Part shown: positions 63,481 through 64,000 of the stretch, piece after piece
Position numbering within the stretch: the stretch's first letter is position 1
Layout of the letters: each line of letters opens with the position of its first letter
Origin: Scytonematopsis contorta HA4267-MV1
GTDB taxonomy: Bacteria > Cyanobacteriota > Cyanobacteriia > Cyanobacteriales > Nostocaceae
Length of the DNA stretch: 64,000 bases
Direction: 5' to 3'
Assembly: GCA_019359035.1 (NCBI GenBank)
Contig: JAHHIC010000109.1
Coordinates: forward strand, 62,001 to 126,000
The notes under the pieces: generated by a model
What the model was told of the DNA's origin: nothing
Databases searched by the model: none
What the model saw: the letters and a program-made list of their open reading frames with translations, nothing else
Made by a program: the position numbers and the translations under genes

Positions 63481-64000
63481 GTGCCGAAAGCAGGCATTAT
63501 TTACAACGACGTAAAACCGATAGCGAGTCGTGTCGCTGTCGAACTAAAAGAAAAGTTAACTGCCGCTGGTTGGTCTGTCTGTTTAACCAGCGGTGTCGGT
63601 GGCATGTTGGGCTATTCAACACCAAACAGCCCAGTATGTCACACCCCAATTGAAGGTTTAACTCCCCCTGGCTTCGATTCAGAAATGAAATTCGCCATTG
63701 TTCTGGGGGGAGACGGTACTGTATTAGCAGCTTCGCGACAAGTTGCACCGCATGGTATCCCTTTGCTTGCTGTTAACACTGGACACATGGGCTTTTTGAC
63801 AGAAGCTTATTTAAATCAACTTCCCCAAGCTATCGAAAAGGCAATGGCCGGGGAATATGAAATAGAGCAGAGGGCAATGCTCACAGTAAAAGTCTTTCGT
63901 AAGGAGTCTGTGCTGTGGGAAGCGCTGTGTTTGAATGAAATGGTTCTCCATCGCGAACCACTGACTTCAATGTGTCATTTTGAAATAGCGGTAGGACGCC
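63481..64000 (+). CDS. ppnK: NAD kinase, 3' end outside window
   Basis: First 173 residues from GTG 63481 ([20 protein letters not shown]). ATP-NAD kinase motifs: [27 protein letters not shown], and [10 protein letters not shown] just before the edge. It phosphorylates NAD to NADP in the cytoplasm. Cyanobacteria have two such genes; which this is cannot be told. Confidence 0.95.
   Translation, partial: MPKAGIIYNDVKPIASRVAVELKEKLTAAGWSVCLTSGVGGMLGYSTPNSPVCHTPIEGLTPPGFDSEMKFAIVLGGDGTVLAASRQVAPHGIPLLAVNTGHMGFLTEAYLNQLPQAIEKAMAGEYEIEQRAMLTVKVFRKESVLWEALCLNEMVLHREPLTSMCHFEIAVGR

Overview
The window looks like chromosomal DNA of a filamentous, probably heterocyst-forming cyanobacterium (Nostocales type). 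Pointers are PetM, a Ycf39-like factor, a PAM68-like protein, SipA, LabA-like NYN protein, DUF1517, DUF1823, cyanophycin enzymes, the cyanobacterial 2-oxoglutarate decarboxylase/succinic semialdehyde dehydrogenase pair, AT-rich DNA, and many heptanucleotide repeats (GGGGAGT, TCAACAG, AATTGGG classes) in the gaps. No tRNA, rRNA or CRISPR array was recognised.

Layout. 1-2.3 kb: two glycosyltransferases (one cut by the window edge). 3-7 kb: acpP-fabF-tkt, then a divergent CCG-domain Fe-S protein. 8.4-13.8 kb: a six-gene, one-strand operon with an E1-like ThiF enzyme, a small beta-grasp ubiquitin-like protein, an E2-like protein with the HPN...C signature, a membrane-anchored JAB/JAMM peptidase, a membrane-anchored protein carrying a half-degenerate RING-like zinc module, and a Ser/Thr kinase fused to a PIN-like N-terminal domain. 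This is the most interesting locus: it has parts for every step of a ubiquitin-like cycle plus a possible signalling or effector arm. 14-17 kb: lpxD and an SLH/beta-helix surface protein. 17.6-20.3 kb: an accessory patch with a DUF262 (GmrSD-type) gene fragment ended by a MITE-like element, a HigBA-type toxin-antitoxin pair, a Kv-like channel and a deaminase. 20.5-24 kb: a NarL/DesK-type two-component system divergent from two Spy-like (LTxxQ) secreted proteins, with a candidate operator of inverted AGTCA/TGACT half-sites between them.

24-44 kb: mostly core cyanobacterial genes: sipA, a Tat-exported PrxQ, a LabA-like NYN protein, an OmpR/histidine kinase pair, HtrA protease, tyrA, a pentapeptide-repeat protein, DUF1517, aroF, rpsO-PAM68, and a nitrogen-storage locus with cyanophycinase (cphB) head-to-head with a short cyanophycin synthetase of CphA2 type. 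Then DUF1823, acylphosphatase and beta-carbonic anhydrase. 45-64 kb: a TPR glycosyltransferase, aspartate aminotransferase, class I aldolase, stomatin-like protein, NERD protein, serine hydrolase, VOC protein, RbgA-like GTPase, FHA-GAF-adenylate cyclase, the 2-oxoglutarate to succinate bypass pair, pdxA, petM, ycf39 and the start of NAD kinase.

Two repeat systems dominate the gaps. One is a family of about 28-bp palindromes with fixed arms (GTAGAGAC / GTCTCTAC) and variable but still self-complementary cores, nearly always just 3' of a gene. The other is heptamer tracts, often arranged as inverted tracts between genes. Larger nested palindromes of MITE/REP type occur at 8.2, 14.2, 18.0, 20.4 and 43.6 kb.
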